From: Streptomyces plumbidurans
GTDB lineage: Bacteria; Actinomycetota; Actinomycetes; Streptomycetales; Streptomycetaceae
Reading direction: 5' to 3'
Assembly (NCBI RefSeq): GCF_019857225.1
Contig: NZ_JAFJSY010000018.1
Coordinates: 62,001 to 126,000, forward strand
DNA: 64,000 nt
Below are positions 43,808 through 52,194 of the stretch, piece by piece. Position 1 is the stretch's first letter, and each line of letters opens with the position of its first letter. The notes below the pieces were generated by a model. It ran no database searches, was not told the origin of the DNA, and worked only from the letters and a program-made list of their open reading frames with translations. The translations under genes and the position numbers were made by a program.

Positions 43808-44266
43808 CTACGGCCCGCTGCCGGCCACAGGCTCGGATCCAGCCGCCCCGGAATCCGTCTCAGGACCGGGAACCCGGCCGTCCCCCACCACCAGCTCCAC
43901 CTCAAAGCCGTCCACGTCCTCCAGATACGCGGCACAGTGCTCCGGGCCGCCCGCATAGGGATGCCGGTCCGGAAAGAGCACCACCCACCCGTGCGCGGGC
44001 GCCTCCGCAACGAGGCCGTCCAACTCGCCGCGCCCACCGGGAACATGGAACGCCAGATGGTTCAGCCCCGGCCGCATCCGATCGTGCTCCGCACCGCCAC
44101 GGAGCGCCGGAGACTGTTCCACGACGATGTACGTCGCCCCGCACCGCCAACTGCGCCCCTCGGCCCAACTCTGGTACGTCGTATACCCGAGCCTCGTCAG
44201 CAGCCAGCCCCACGCCCCGGCCGCCCGCTCCAGATCGGGCACCCACAGCTCGACATGATGCAGCAA
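43808..44266 (-). CDS. VOC-family (glyoxalase/dioxygenase-like) protein, probable TTG start
   Basis: A ~152-residue protein with the vicinal-oxygen-chelate fold: LHHVELWVPDLERA at the start, GLNHLAFHVPGGRGELD in the middle and VELVVGDGRVPG near the end. Metal ligands would be His in HHVEL, His in NHLAF and Glu in DGFEVELV. I chose the TTG at 44266 because it has AGGAG at 6-base spacing. Two ATGs further upstream (44329, 44377) lack an RBS, and the first of these frames overlaps the terminator of the preceding gene. It is probably in an operon with the MFS gene. Confidence 0.72.
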   Translation of the reverse strand: MLHHVELWVPDLERAAGAWGWLLTRLGYTTYQSWAEGRSWRCGATYIVVEQSPALRGGAEHDRMRPGLNHLAFHVPGGRGELDGLVAEAPAHGWVVLFPDRHPYAGGPEHCAAYLEDVDGFEVELVVGDGRVPGPETDSGAAGSEPVAGSGP

Positions 44267-44344
44267 CTCCCGCTCCTGTTCCGCCCCAAGAACCAGGGCC
44301 GCGCCGCCCCCGGCGGCCCCTCGCTGCATCCTCCCGTACGAACG

Positions 44345-44387
44345 GCAAAGGCCCACACGGCACACGAGGTGCCGCATGAGCCTTTGC
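44345..44387 (-). terminator. Hairpin terminator of the I36-like gene
   Basis: GCAAAGGC (44345-44352) pairs with GCCTTTGC (44380-44387), with an inner CGGCA/TGCCG stem. It lies 22 bp downstream of the gene at 44409-44789 on the minus strand. Confidence 0.75.
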
Positions 44388-44408
44388 TGTTTCTGGCCGG
44401 GCGGAGCC

Positions 44409-44789
44409 CTACGGCTGCAGCACGATCGAGTTGATCGGGGTCAGGTTCTTGTCCATGTAGTCGCCCGCCGGCAGGTAGCCGGAGTCGCACTGGGTGCCGC
44501 CGGAGCCCTTGCAGGTGTGCATCTTCGCGCCGCCGGTCTGGTTGTTGAAGATGCGGTGGACGCCGTACTGGTTGCTGAGGTTGTGCGCGCCGTACGTGTA
44601 GTACTTCAGCGACGGGTGGCCGCCGTTCCAGCCCGCGTCCTGCGGGTAGATGCACACGTACCCCGACGGACACCCCTCGACGGTACCGGCGGCGGTCGCG
44701 GCGGAGGCCGTGCCGGTGGCGCCGAGGACGGAGACGGTCACGAGCGCGCCCGCACCGAGCATCGACGCGGCCAGCTTGCGAATCGACAT
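44409..44789 (-). CDS. Secreted Cys-containing I36-like small protein
   Basis: A 126-residue exported protein. The signal peptide (MSIRKLAASMLGAGALVTVSV, cleavage near ASAAT) is followed by a domain starting GCPSGYVCIYPQDAGWNGG and ending LTPINSIVLQP. Four Cys (GCPSGYVC, HTCKG, TQCDS) probably form two disulfides. The CPSGYVCIY start resembles I36/crystallin proteins; the rest (YGAHNLSNQYGVHRIFNN) matches a Streptomyces family without known function. RBS GGGGGA precedes the ATG. Confidence 0.78.
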   Translation of the reverse strand: MSIRKLAASMLGAGALVTVSVLGATGTASAATAAGTVEGCPSGYVCIYPQDAGWNGGHPSLKYYTYGAHNLSNQYGVHRIFNNQTGGAKMHTCKGSGGTQCDSGYLPAGDYMDKNLTPINSIVLQP

Positions 44790-44897
44790 CAGGTTTCCCC
44801 CTGAACTTGCGGTTGGATCGGTCCTGTTCAGAGTGACGCCAGGGGGTCACGGGGGCCCACGACTTTCACAGCTGCCTGAAAACCTCAGCTCAGGCGG

Positions 44898-45887
44898 TCA
44901 GTTGAGGCCGCCGCCGAGCAGCAGCGCCTCGCCGAGCCGGGTGAGGACGTGCAGGACCTGGTTGCCGGTGCGGCAGCTGATCACCAGGTGTGCGGCGACC
45001 AGTGCGTGCACGTGCTGGCTGGCGCAGGACGGGGAGACGCCGAGGCGCCGGGCCAGTTCCCCGGTGGTGGAGGCGTCCCGCAGGGCGGCGAGGACCGCGG
45101 CCCGGGTACGGCCCAGCAGCGCGGCCAGCGGCTGCGGCGCAGCGGTCGCCGTGCCGCAGCGCTCCACGGGGTGCACCAGGACCGGTGCGAGTGCCTCGTC
45201 GGCCAGCGTGACCGGAGTGCGCCAGCAGAAGGCCGACGGGACCAGACGCAGGCCGCGCCCCGCGAGACGTACGTCCTTCTCGACCGGGTAGTCGGCGTAC
45301 AGCACCGGCGGCTCCCACCGGATGCCGGGACCGAGCGCGCCGAGCAGCCCGTGCACACCGCCGTCGCGCAGGGCCCGGGTGTGCAGGGCGCGTGCGCCCT
45401 CGACGGCCGCCGCGGTACCGGTCCAGTCCGGCCCGATGACCGTGTCGTGCACGACCCGCAGCGCCGCCGTCAGATCGGCCATGCGCTCCTCGTCCCCGCG
45501 CGCGAGGTCCCGCAGCCAGGGCAGTACGGTCCGCTCGACCGCCCTGCTGCACGCCAGCTCCTTCACGTCGCGCGCGAGTCGCCCGCGCGCCGTGGCCCGT
45601 ACGGCGTCCAGCCCGGCGCGCAGCCCGCCGGCCGCCTCGGCGGGCGTCAGGAAGTCCGGGAAGTAGGCGCTGTTCGGGGCGATGGTGCCGAGCAGCCGCG
45701 CGGGTCCGGTCAGCCGGCGCTCGACCAGCACCTGCCGGGCGCGCTGCCGCCAGCCCCGGAAGACGGCGGGACCCCTGCTGCCCATGAGCAGTTGCTGAGC
45801 GCCGAGAACCGTCTCCCACAGGGGATCGGGTTCCCTGGCGACCCGGACCCGTGCGAGGTCGTCGGCGGTGAAGTGGATACGCAGCAC
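44898..45887 (-). CDS. ArsR-like winged-helix transcriptional regulator (DUF5937 type)
   Basis: A 329-residue regulator. The C-terminal ~70 residues form an ArsR-type winged helix (LAALLGRTRAAVLAALRDA, GELARRLGVSPSCASQHVHAL). The N-terminal part is a large helical and beta domain starting MLRIHFTADDLARVRVA, which marks the DUF5937/ArsR family of Streptomyces. The N-domain probably senses a ligand. No regulatory target is evident; the nearest divergent gene region is the relic block at 46088-47009. Confidence 0.82.
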   Translation of the reverse strand: MLRIHFTADDLARVRVAREPDPLWETVLGAQQLLMGSRGPAVFRGWRQRARQVLVERRLTGPARLLGTIAPNSAYFPDFLTPAEAAGGLRAGLDAVRATARGRLARDVKELACSRAVERTVLPWLRDLARGDEERMADLTAALRVVHDTVIGPDWTGTAAAVEGARALHTRALRDGGVHGLLGALGPGIRWEPPVLYADYPVEKDVRLAGRGLRLVPSAFCWRTPVTLADEALAPVLVHPVERCGTATAAPQPLAALLGRTRAAVLAALRDASTTGELARRLGVSPSCASQHVHALVAAHLVISCRTGNQVLHVLTRLGEALLLGGGLN

Positions 45888-46087
45888 AGCGGTGCCCCCC
45901 GAGAATGTGCGATGTCCGTCCCTTCGCGCGACGCCCCGGGGGCAGGGGCATACGACGCCACTCCCCCGAGGACGGTCCGACGATAGGGACGGGGGCGGGG
46001 CGTGCGGTACCTCGGACGTAACAGGGTCGGCCGGACCGAAGGCCCGCGTCTGGCTGGACGGGGGCCCTTGCCTACTGGGTCACTCGG

Positions 46088-46375
46088 TCACTCGTCGACG
46101 AACAGCTCCGCCGCGTCAGCCGCATGCACGGCCCGCTGCGCCCACTCCTCCAACTTGTCCAGGTCGGTGCAGGCCTCCACCCGCTCGCGAACGTCATCGG
46201 GCACAGGGATGCTGCGCCACTCCAGAATGCGCAGAATCATTTCGCCCTTGGCCTGAGCCCGCCCCTGCTCCCGCCCCTCCTCACGCACCTGCTCAGCCAG
46301 AGGATGCCGCCAGAAGTACTGCATCGCCGTCATCAGGGCCCTCCACATGTGCTTGACCTGGGCACGCCCAGGCAT
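46088..46375 (-). pseudogene. C-terminal fragment of a Rpn/PD-(D/E)XK-type nuclease-like protein
   Basis: Only ~95 residues remain (MPGRAQVKHMWRALM to AADAAELFVDE). The charged REEGREQGRAQAKGEM segment, ILEWRSIPVPDDVRERVEACTDL and EWAQRAVHAADAAELF match the C-terminal tail of a Streptomyces Rpn-like (transposase-associated nuclease) family of ~300 residues. The N-terminal catalytic part is absent, so this is probably a non-functional relic. Confidence 0.55.
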
Positions 46376-46386
46376 GGGCCAACGAG

Positions 46387-46587
46387 CTACGCGACGGCCA
46401 GGTCGCACCAGATGTACTTGCCCCGGTCGCCGAACCGCGCCGACGGCTGCCAGCCCCAGTGGTCGGCGCAGGCCATGACGAGGCCCAGGCCTCGTCCCTC
46501 CTCCAGCTCGTCCACCCGCTCCAGCGGTCGCGGCGGTTCCGGTGGTTCCGGGTCGGTGTCCCAGGCCCCGATCCAGATCACCCATCG
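46387..46587 (-). pseudogene. 5'-truncated ATP-binding (HATPase_c_2, RsbW-like) gene
   Basis: The frame ending at 46387 reads WVIWIGAWDTDPEPP, then EEGRGLGLVMACADHWGWQP and GKYIWCDLAVA. This is the D-box, G-box and final strand of the small anti-sigma-like ATPases found in Streptomyces next to XRE/DUF397 genes. The N-terminal half, including the N-box helix, is missing beyond about 46587. Remaining length is ~66 residues against a usual ~140. Confidence 0.65.
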
Positions 46588-46614
46588 CGTTCGTGGCCCC
46601 GGCGAATCCCTCCG

Positions 46615-46800
46615 ATGTACGTGGGCGGTGCCGTACCCAAGCTCGACACAGCCGTGCGCGACGCACCGCAGGGCGCGGCGTTCATCGACTCGGAGGCCCA
46701 ACTCGGCGCTTTCCGCACGCTCTTTCGTAAAGTGGAGGCTGCGTCACTCGATCCCGAGCGGTCGCGTGACTTCATCCACACGCTGGTGAACGAACTGTGA
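46615..46800 (+). pseudogene. 5'-truncated XRE-family regulator (DUF5753 C-terminus)
   Basis: The plus-strand frame to TGA 46798-46800 reads YVGGAVPKLDTAVRDAP, QGAAFIDSEAQLGAFRTLF and RKVEAASLDPERSRDFIHTL. This is the end of the DUF5753 domain of XRE regulators that accompany DUF397 genes. The HTH and most of the DUF5753 domain are gone. Its stop overlaps a possible GTG of the DUF397 gene, the normal arrangement. Confidence 0.65.
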
Positions 46801-46808
46801 GGTGCGCC

Positions 46809-47009
46809 GTGACCACCCTCGACAACTGGCGGAAGTCGTCCTACTCGGGCAGCGGCGACGGCAACAACTGCCTGGAGATAGCCGCGCGCCCGGCTCACAT
46901 ATCCATCCGCGACTCCAAGGCCCCGGCCCAAGGCACCCTCACCTTCCCCGCCGAAGCCTTCGCATCCTTCCTCAACTCCCTGAAGTCACCGACCTCCGAG
47001 AACCCCTAA
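46809..47009 (+). CDS. DUF397 small protein, intact
   Basis: A 66-residue DUF397 protein, complete from TTLDNWRKSSYSGSGDGNNC to [10 protein letters not shown], with the signature WRKSSYSG, CLEIA, IRDSK and the AEAFASFL ending. Start GTG 46809 has GAGGTG at 4-5 bases; another GTG at 46797 overlaps the XRE stop. DUF397 proteins usually work with an XRE regulator and an ATPase; here both partners are truncated, so this copy may be orphaned. Its TAA overlaps the stop of the convergent bldKE gene (47006-47009). Confidence 0.82.
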   Translation: MTTLDNWRKSSYSGSGDGNNCLEIAARPAHISIRDSKAPAQGTLTFPAEAFASFLNSLKSPTSENP

Positions 47010-48133
47010 CCCTCGTCGACAACATCCTCCTCCAGCGCCGCCAACGCCGGATCCAGCACGATGTCCTCCTCCCGCGCCTCCGTCGACGGCTCCTCCGGGA
47101 AGTGGCATGCCGTCAGGTGCCCCTCGTGGTTCCCGGACAACTGCACCAGCGGAGGCTCCTCCGTCGCGCACTTGTCCTGCGCCTTCCAGCAGCGCGTGCG
47201 GAAGCGGCAGCCGGAGGGTGGGGCGATGGGGGACGGGACGTCGCCGGCGAGGCGGATGCGTTCGCGGGGGCCCGCGTCCTCGGCCTCGGAGAGGTTGACC
47301 TCGGGGACGGCGGACAGCAGGGCGTGGGTGTAGGGGTGGCGGGGGCGGGCGTAGATGGACGCCCGGTCGCCGACCTCGATGATCTTGCCGAGGTACATGA
47401 CCGCCACGCGGTGCGAGAAGTGGCGTACCACCGCCAGGTCGTGGGCGATGAACAGGAACGCGATGCCCAGTTCCCTCTGGACCTCCTGCAGGAGGTTCAC
47501 GACCTGCGCCTGGATCGACACGTCCAGGGCCGAGACCGGCTCGTCGGCCACGATCAGCTTGGGCTCCAGGGCCAACGCCCTTGCCACACCGATACGTTGA
47601 CGCTGGCCACCGGAGAACTCGTGCGGGAAGCGGTTGTAGTGCTCGGGGTTGAGGCCGACGATTTCCAGCAGCTCCCGTACGCGCTTCTCGCGGCCCCCCT
47701 CCGGATTGATCCCGTTGATCTCCATCGGGCCCGAGATGATCTTGCCGACCGTCTGCCGCGGATTCAGCGACGAGTACGGGTCCTGGAAGATCATCTGGAT
47801 CTCGGAGCGGATGGGCGCGAGATCCTTGCGGCCTGCGTGAGTGATGTCCTGGCCGCGGTACGAGATCTTGCCCGCCGTCGGCTCCAGGAGGCGGGTGATC
47901 AGCCGGCCCGTGGTCGACTTGCCACAGCCCGACTCGCCGACCAGGCCGAAGCTCTCCCCGACGTGCACCGTCAGGTCGATGCCGTCGACCGCCTGAACGG
48001 CGCCGATCGTACGCCGGATCGGGAAACCGCCCTTGACCGGGAAGTGCTTGGTGAGCCCGCTGACTTCGAGCAGCGGCTCCCCCGCGGGGACGTCCGTGTC
48101 CCTGGGGGCGGGGAGGACGAGGTCCTCTGTCAT
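47006..48133 (-). CDS. bldKE: BldKE oligopeptide ATP-binding protein (operon 3)
   Basis: A 375-residue OppF-type ATPase. Walker [12 protein letters not shown], signature [12 protein letters not shown], Walker [13 protein letters not shown], switch [11 protein letters not shown]-terminal Cys in [14 protein letters not shown] and TACHFPEE, then an acidic tail ([21 protein letters not shown]). ATG 48133 has a TAGGAGGAG RBS; the frame upstream belongs to bldKD. The symbol rests on gene order and position beside typA, as in the S. coelicolor bldK locus, which imports an extracellular peptide needed for aerial mycelium. Last gene of operon 3. Confidence 0.85.
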   Translation of the reverse strand: MTEDLVLPAPRDTDVPAGEPLLEVSGLTKHFPVKGGFPIRRTIGAVQAVDGIDLTVHVGESFGLVGESGCGKSTTGRLITRLLEPTAGKISYRGQDITHAGRKDLAPIRSEIQMIFQDPYSSLNPRQTVGKIISGPMEINGINPEGGREKRVRELLEIVGLNPEHYNRFPHEFSGGQRQRIGVARALALEPKLIVADEPVSALDVSIQAQVVNLLQEVQRELGIAFLFIAHDLAVVRHFSHRVAVMYLGKIIEVGDRASIYARPRHPYTHALLSAVPEVNLSEAEDAGPRERIRLAGDVPSPIAPPSGCRFRTRCWKAQDKCATEEPPLVQLSGNHEGHLTACHFPEEPSTEAREEDIVLDPALAALEEDVVDEG

Positions 48134-48144
48134 TGGGTCTCCTC

Positions 48145-49206
48145 CTAGCCCAGCCGGGGCCTGATCTCTTCCACGAAAATGGTGTGCTTCTGCTCCGCGG
48201 TGAGATGGCACGCGGACGCGCGGTCCGGGGCCAGCAGCGGGCGTTCGGTGACACAGCGGTTGCCGTCGACCCGGTCCTGGAAGGTGCAGCGCGGGTGGAA
48301 ACGGCAGCCCGAGGGCGGGTTGAGCAGCGAGGGCGGCGTGCCCGGGATGGGTGCGAGGGGCGCGGAGAGGTCCGAGTCCAGCCGCGGCATGGAGTTCAAC
48401 AGGCCCCAGGTGTACGGGTGTTGAGGCGACCGCAGCACCTCCGCCGTCGTACCCCGCTCCACCGCCCCGCCCGCATACATGACCATGATGTCGTCGGCCA
48501 TGTCGGCGATGACCCCGAGGTCGTGCGTGATGAAGATGATCGCCGAGCCGAACTCCTGCTGCAGGTCCTTGAGCAGGTCGAGGATCTGCGCCTGCACCGT
48601 TACGTCCAGGGCCGTCGTCGGTTCGTCGGCGATCAGCAGGTCGGGGTCGCAGACCAGCGCCATGGCGATCATCGCGCGCTGGCGCATGCCGCCGGAGAAC
48701 TGGTGCGGATAGTCGCTCGCCCGCTCCTTGGGGTTGGGGATGCCGACCTTGCCGAGCATCTCCACCGCCCGGGCCCAGGCGGCCTTCTTGGAGGCGCCGG
48801 TGTGCTTCATGAAGGGTTCGGCGATCTGCCGACCCACCGTGTAGTACGGCGACAGGGCGGTCAGCGGGTCCTGGAAGATCATCGCGACCTTGTTGCCGCG
48901 CAGCCGCTCCAGCTGCGACTCCCGGGCCGTCGTCAACTCCTGGCCCTCCAGGAGGATTTCGCCCTCGACGGTGGTGAACTGCGGGTTGTGCAGACCGAGG
49001 ATGGTCAGATTGGTGACGGACTTGCCCGAACCCGACTCGCCCACGATGCCGAGCGTCCTGCCGCGCTCCAGGTCGAAGGAGAGCCCGTCGACGGCCTTCA
49101 CCACGCCGTCTTCGGTCTTGAAGCTGACATGCAGGTCCCGCACCGAGAGGAAGGCACCCGCGTCGGCCGGTACGGGAGCCCCTGCTTCCTTGGTCACAGT
49201 GGTCAC
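48145..49206 (-). CDS. bldKD: BldKD oligopeptide ATP-binding protein (operon 3)
   Basis: A 353-residue OppD-type ATPase: Walker [11 protein letters not shown], signature [12 protein letters not shown], Walker [13 protein letters not shown], switch [11 protein letters not shown]-terminal Cys residues: [23 protein letters not shown]. It follows bldKC by 21 bp and precedes bldKE by 11 bp. It is very similar to the operon 2 copy at 39097-40134, mainly in the ATPase core. The N-terminus has a short Ala/Pro extension. Confidence 0.86.
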   Translation of the reverse strand: MTTVTKEAGAPVPADAGAFLSVRDLHVSFKTEDGVVKAVDGLSFDLERGRTLGIVGESGSGKSVTNLTILGLHNPQFTTVEGEILLEGQELTTARESQLERLRGNKVAMIFQDPLTALSPYYTVGRQIAEPFMKHTGASKKAAWARAVEMLGKVGIPNPKERASDYPHQFSGGMRQRAMIAMALVCDPDLLIADEPTTALDVTVQAQILDLLKDLQQEFGSAIIFITHDLGVIADMADDIMVMYAGGAVERGTTAEVLRSPQHPYTWGLLNSMPRLDSDLSAPLAPIPGTPPSLLNPPSGCRFHPRCTFQDRVDGNRCVTERPLLAPDRASACHLTAEQKHTIFVEEIRPRLG

Positions 49207-49227
49207 GACAGTCTCCTCATACCCGGC

Positions 49228-50208
49228 CTAGGCGAGCCGCACGCGCGGGTCGATGAAGGCGTACGCGGCGTCTACGACGATGTTGCAGAGCAGGATCATG
49301 GTGGCGGAGAACAGCATCACGCCCAGCAGCAGCGGCAGATCGCTGAAGGACACCGCGTCCACCGCGAGCCGGCCGAGCCCCGGCAGGCCGAAGGTGTACT
49401 CGGTGATGATGGCGCCGCCCAGCAGCGAGCCCAGGTCGATGCCGAAGATGGTGATGATGGGGATGAGCGAGCCGCGCCAGGCGTAGCGGAAGAAGACGTA
49501 GCGGCTGGACATGCCCTTCGCGCGGGCGGTGCGCACATGCTCTTCCTGGAGCTGTTCGATCATCGACGAGCGCGACATACGGGTGTACTGCGAGGCGAAG
49601 ATCGTGGACAGCACCACCCAGGGGACGATCAGCCCCGTGAACCAGCCGACAGGGTCGTTGGAGATGGGGTTGTACGCCGGTTTGTCGAAGATGTGGGTCT
49701 GGTAGACGAGGATCGCCAGGGCGAGCGGGCCGAGGAAGTAGATCTGCATCGAGCTGATCACCATCGCCCCGGCCGTGAAGGTCTTGTCGACCAGGGTGCC
49801 GCGCTTCCAGGCGGCGATCAGGCCGGTGCCGAGGCCCAGGATCAGGAAGCAGACGGCGCCGCCCAGGGTGAGCGAGAGGGTGGTGGGCAGCCGGTCCATC
49901 AACGTGGCCCAGACCTGCTCGTTGGTGTGGTACGAGTACCCGAAGCAGGGTGCGGGACACGGCCCCTGGGCGAAGTCGTTGCTGCCAAGGACGAGGTTGT
50001 GCAGGAAGATCCAATACTGCTCGGGGATCGACTTGTCGAGTCCGAGCACATGGTGGATGTTCGCGATGTTGGCCGGCGTGCATCCCTTGCCGCACATCAG
50101 GAGCGCCGGGTCCCGCGGCATGCCGAAGAACAGCAGGAACGCGACGATACTCAGCAGGATGAGGATGACGAGGGCGCCGAGCGACCGGCGGACGAGGAAG
50201 CGCAGCAT
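49228..50208 (-). CDS. bldKC: BldKC oligopeptide permease (operon 3)
   Basis: A 326-residue OppB-type permease of exactly the same length as the operon 2 copy. Start MLRFLVRRSLGALVILILLS; the exterior domain has Cys pairs MCGKGC and PCPAPC, and EAA loop EHVRTARAKGMSSRYVFFRYAWRG. It ends ALAFIDPRVRLA-like (DAAYAFIDPRVRLA). A GC-rich hairpin separates it from bldKB upstream. Confidence 0.86.
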   Translation of the reverse strand: MLRFLVRRSLGALVILILLSIVAFLLFFGMPRDPALLMCGKGCTPANIANIHHVLGLDKSIPEQYWIFLHNLVLGSNDFAQGPCPAPCFGYSYHTNEQVWATLMDRLPTTLSLTLGGAVCFLILGLGTGLIAAWKRGTLVDKTFTAGAMVISSMQIYFLGPLALAILVYQTHIFDKPAYNPISNDPVGWFTGLIVPWVVLSTIFASQYTRMSRSSMIEQLQEEHVRTARAKGMSSRYVFFRYAWRGSLIPIITIFGIDLGSLLGGAIITEYTFGLPGLGRLAVDAVSFSDLPLLLGVMLFSATMILLCNIVVDAAYAFIDPRVRLA

Positions 50209-50248
50209 GGCAGTGGCAGCTCTCAGGCGTCAGCGGACCGGGAGGTGC

Positions 50249-50284
50249 CCGGCGCGCGCCGCACGAGGCGGGACGGCGCGCCGG
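50249..50284 (-). terminator. Intra-operon hairpin after bldKB (operon 3)
   Basis: CCGGCGCGC (50249-50257) pairs with GCGCGCCGG-type sequence (50275-50284) across ~17 bases, 20-55 bp after the bldKB stop. It mirrors the hairpin after the SBP gene of operon 2. Confidence 0.6.
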
Positions 50285-50303
50285 ACACCGGGTCGGGCGG
50301 GGG

Positions 50304-52112
50304 TTACTTGATGTACACGCGACGCGGGTCGATACCGGCGAGGATGTCGTCGTAGGCCAGGCCGCCGATCTTGGAACCGGCGATCTGGACCTGCTTGAAG
50401 TAGCCGGTCGGGACGATGCTGATGATGTCCTTCACGATGTGCTTGTCGAGCTTCTCCCACTCCTTCGCGGCCTTGACCGGGTCGGTGATCTTGTTGATGC
50501 GGTCGATCTCGCTGTTCACCTTGGGGTCGTTGAGCTGCGAGTAGTTCGAGGCACCGTCGGCGATCTGCCGGCCGTCGAAGCTCGGCGGGATCACGGTGGA
50601 GGCGGAGGGCCAGTCGGCGCCCCAGTTGCTGTTGAAGATGTCGTAGTTGTTCTTGATCTTGCTGACCTGGTCGTAGTACGACTCGGCGGGAATCTCCTGG
50701 CGCTGGACGTCGAAGCCCGCGCGCTTGAGTCCGGCCGCCATGGCGGTCGAGTAGGCCTGGCCCTCCTGGGAGTTGATGTAGCCGAAGGTCAGCTTCATGC
50801 CGACCTTTCCGGCCTCCTTGAGGAGCTTCTTGGCCTTGGCCGGGTCACCCGCGGGCTTCTCCTTCTTGCCCCACGGGTCGAAGCTCGGGTCGTAGCCGCT
50901 GACGGTCGGGCTGATGATGCCGCCCGGGATGTCCATCGCGTCGGAGCCGCCGTAGGCGCGCTGGAACGGCGAGACGGGCAGGGCGTACGCGATGGCCTCG
51001 CGGACCTTCTTGTCCTGCATCGCCGGGTGGCTCAGGTTGATGTTCATCTGGCCCACGAACGGCTGGTAGCCCTTGACCGTACGGGACTTCATCTTCGGGT
51101 CGCTGAGCACCTTGGAGAGGTTGCCCGCGTCGACCGAGTTCTGGAAGCTGACCGAGGTCTGGTCACTGCTGCCGTTGGCGAGCAGCGCCTTGGTGGAGTC
51201 CTCGAACTGCTGGTTGAACGTGATGTTGAACTGGTCGACGTACTGGTGCCGCAGCGGGTCCGTCTTCGGGTCCCAGTTGGGGTTCTTGGTGAGCACCATC
51301 GACTTGCCGGACTTGAACGACTGGATCTTGTACGGGCCGCTCGTCACCGGCTTCTTGTCGTACTTCTCCTTGGTGTCGCCCTTCTGGGAGACCATCGCGT
51401 AGCCCACCATGCCGAGCGCGTAGGGCAGGTCGGGGTGCGCCGTCTTGAAGTGGAAGATGATGGTCTTGTCGTCGGGCGTCTCGAGGATGCTGTTGGGCAG
51501 GTGCTTGCCCTTGTAGGGGCCGTCCGGCAGCAGCTTGCGGTAGTCCGCGCCCGGCGTGTTCGCCAGCCACTGCTGCAGATAGGTCGGGCCGGTGTTGATG
51601 AAGGGCGCGAAGAGGCGCTCGACGGACTGCCGGACGTCCTTGGACGTGATCGGCGACCCGTCCTCCCACTTGATGTTGTCCTTCAGCGTGTACTTCCAGG
51701 TCTTGCCGCCGTCGGTGGTGGTGCCGGCATCGGTGGCGAGGTCACCGACGACCTCGTGCTGCTTGCCGTCGTTGCTGGTGGCTTTGAAGCCGGTGAGCCC
51801 TCTGTGGTAGAGCTGCGCTAGCTGGCTCTCGTTCGAGACGTAGATCTGGCCCGGGTCCAGGTGCGCGATGCTGTCGCGCTGCGGCACGGAGATCGTGCCG
51901 CCGCTCTTGGCGCCCGGCACCGCGGGCGCCGGCCCCTGGGAGTCGGCGGCGTCACCGAACTTGATGGTCGCCTGCTGCCGCTGGGCGTTCTCCTTGTCCT
52001 CTTTCTTGTTGCCGCCGGTGTCGCTGCCGCCCTTGCTGCAACCGGTCAGCACGAGTGCGCCGGCCGCAAGCACGGAGAGTGCGGCGTATGCGTGGCGTCC
52101 GCCCTTACTCAT
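50304..52112 (-). CDS. bldKB: BldKB oligopeptide-binding lipoprotein (operon 3)
   Basis: A 602-residue SBP_bac_5 lipoprotein. The signal MSKGGRHAYAALSVLAAGAL ends in lipobox LTGC, a Sec-type lipoprotein signal without twin arginines. A charged Asn/Lys/Asp linker follows. Fold segments: LKDNIKWEDGSPITSKDVRQS, SGPYKIQSFKSGKS, NYSQLNDPKVNSEID. ATG 52112 is chosen; a GTG directly before it is possible. In S. coelicolor BldKB binds the differentiation peptide; assignment here is by synteny and order, not by function. Confidence 0.86.
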   Translation of the reverse strand: MSKGGRHAYAALSVLAAGALVLTGCSKGGSDTGGNKKEDKENAQRQQATIKFGDAADSQGPAPAVPGAKSGGTISVPQRDSIAHLDPGQIYVSNESQLAQLYHRGLTGFKATSNDGKQHEVVGDLATDAGTTTDGGKTWKYTLKDNIKWEDGSPITSKDVRQSVERLFAPFINTGPTYLQQWLANTPGADYRKLLPDGPYKGKHLPNSILETPDDKTIIFHFKTAHPDLPYALGMVGYAMVSQKGDTKEKYDKKPVTSGPYKIQSFKSGKSMVLTKNPNWDPKTDPLRHQYVDQFNITFNQQFEDSTKALLANGSSDQTSVSFQNSVDAGNLSKVLSDPKMKSRTVKGYQPFVGQMNINLSHPAMQDKKVREAIAYALPVSPFQRAYGGSDAMDIPGGIISPTVSGYDPSFDPWGKKEKPAGDPAKAKKLLKEAGKVGMKLTFGYINSQEGQAYSTAMAAGLKRAGFDVQRQEIPAESYYDQVSKIKNNYDIFNSNWGADWPSASTVIPPSFDGRQIADGASNYSQLNDPKVNSEIDRINKITDPVKAAKEWEKLDKHIVKDIISIVPTGYFKQVQIAGSKIGGLAYDDILAGIDPRRVYIK

Positions 52113-52194
52113 CACTCAGTTTCCACCCATCTGTGTGTCACCAGTGCGAAGGTGTGCCAGTCCGGTATCCGGGCGAGGACGCCCAATCCGTGGG

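Noticed and set aside
44267..44377. Longer N-terminus for the VOC protein
   Set aside because: It would overlap the terminator of the preceding gene and lacks an RBS; TTG 44266 fits better.
46002..46256. Small plus-strand frames opposite the nuclease relic
   Set aside because: No RBS or similarity; the minus-strand frame shows recognisable family sequence.
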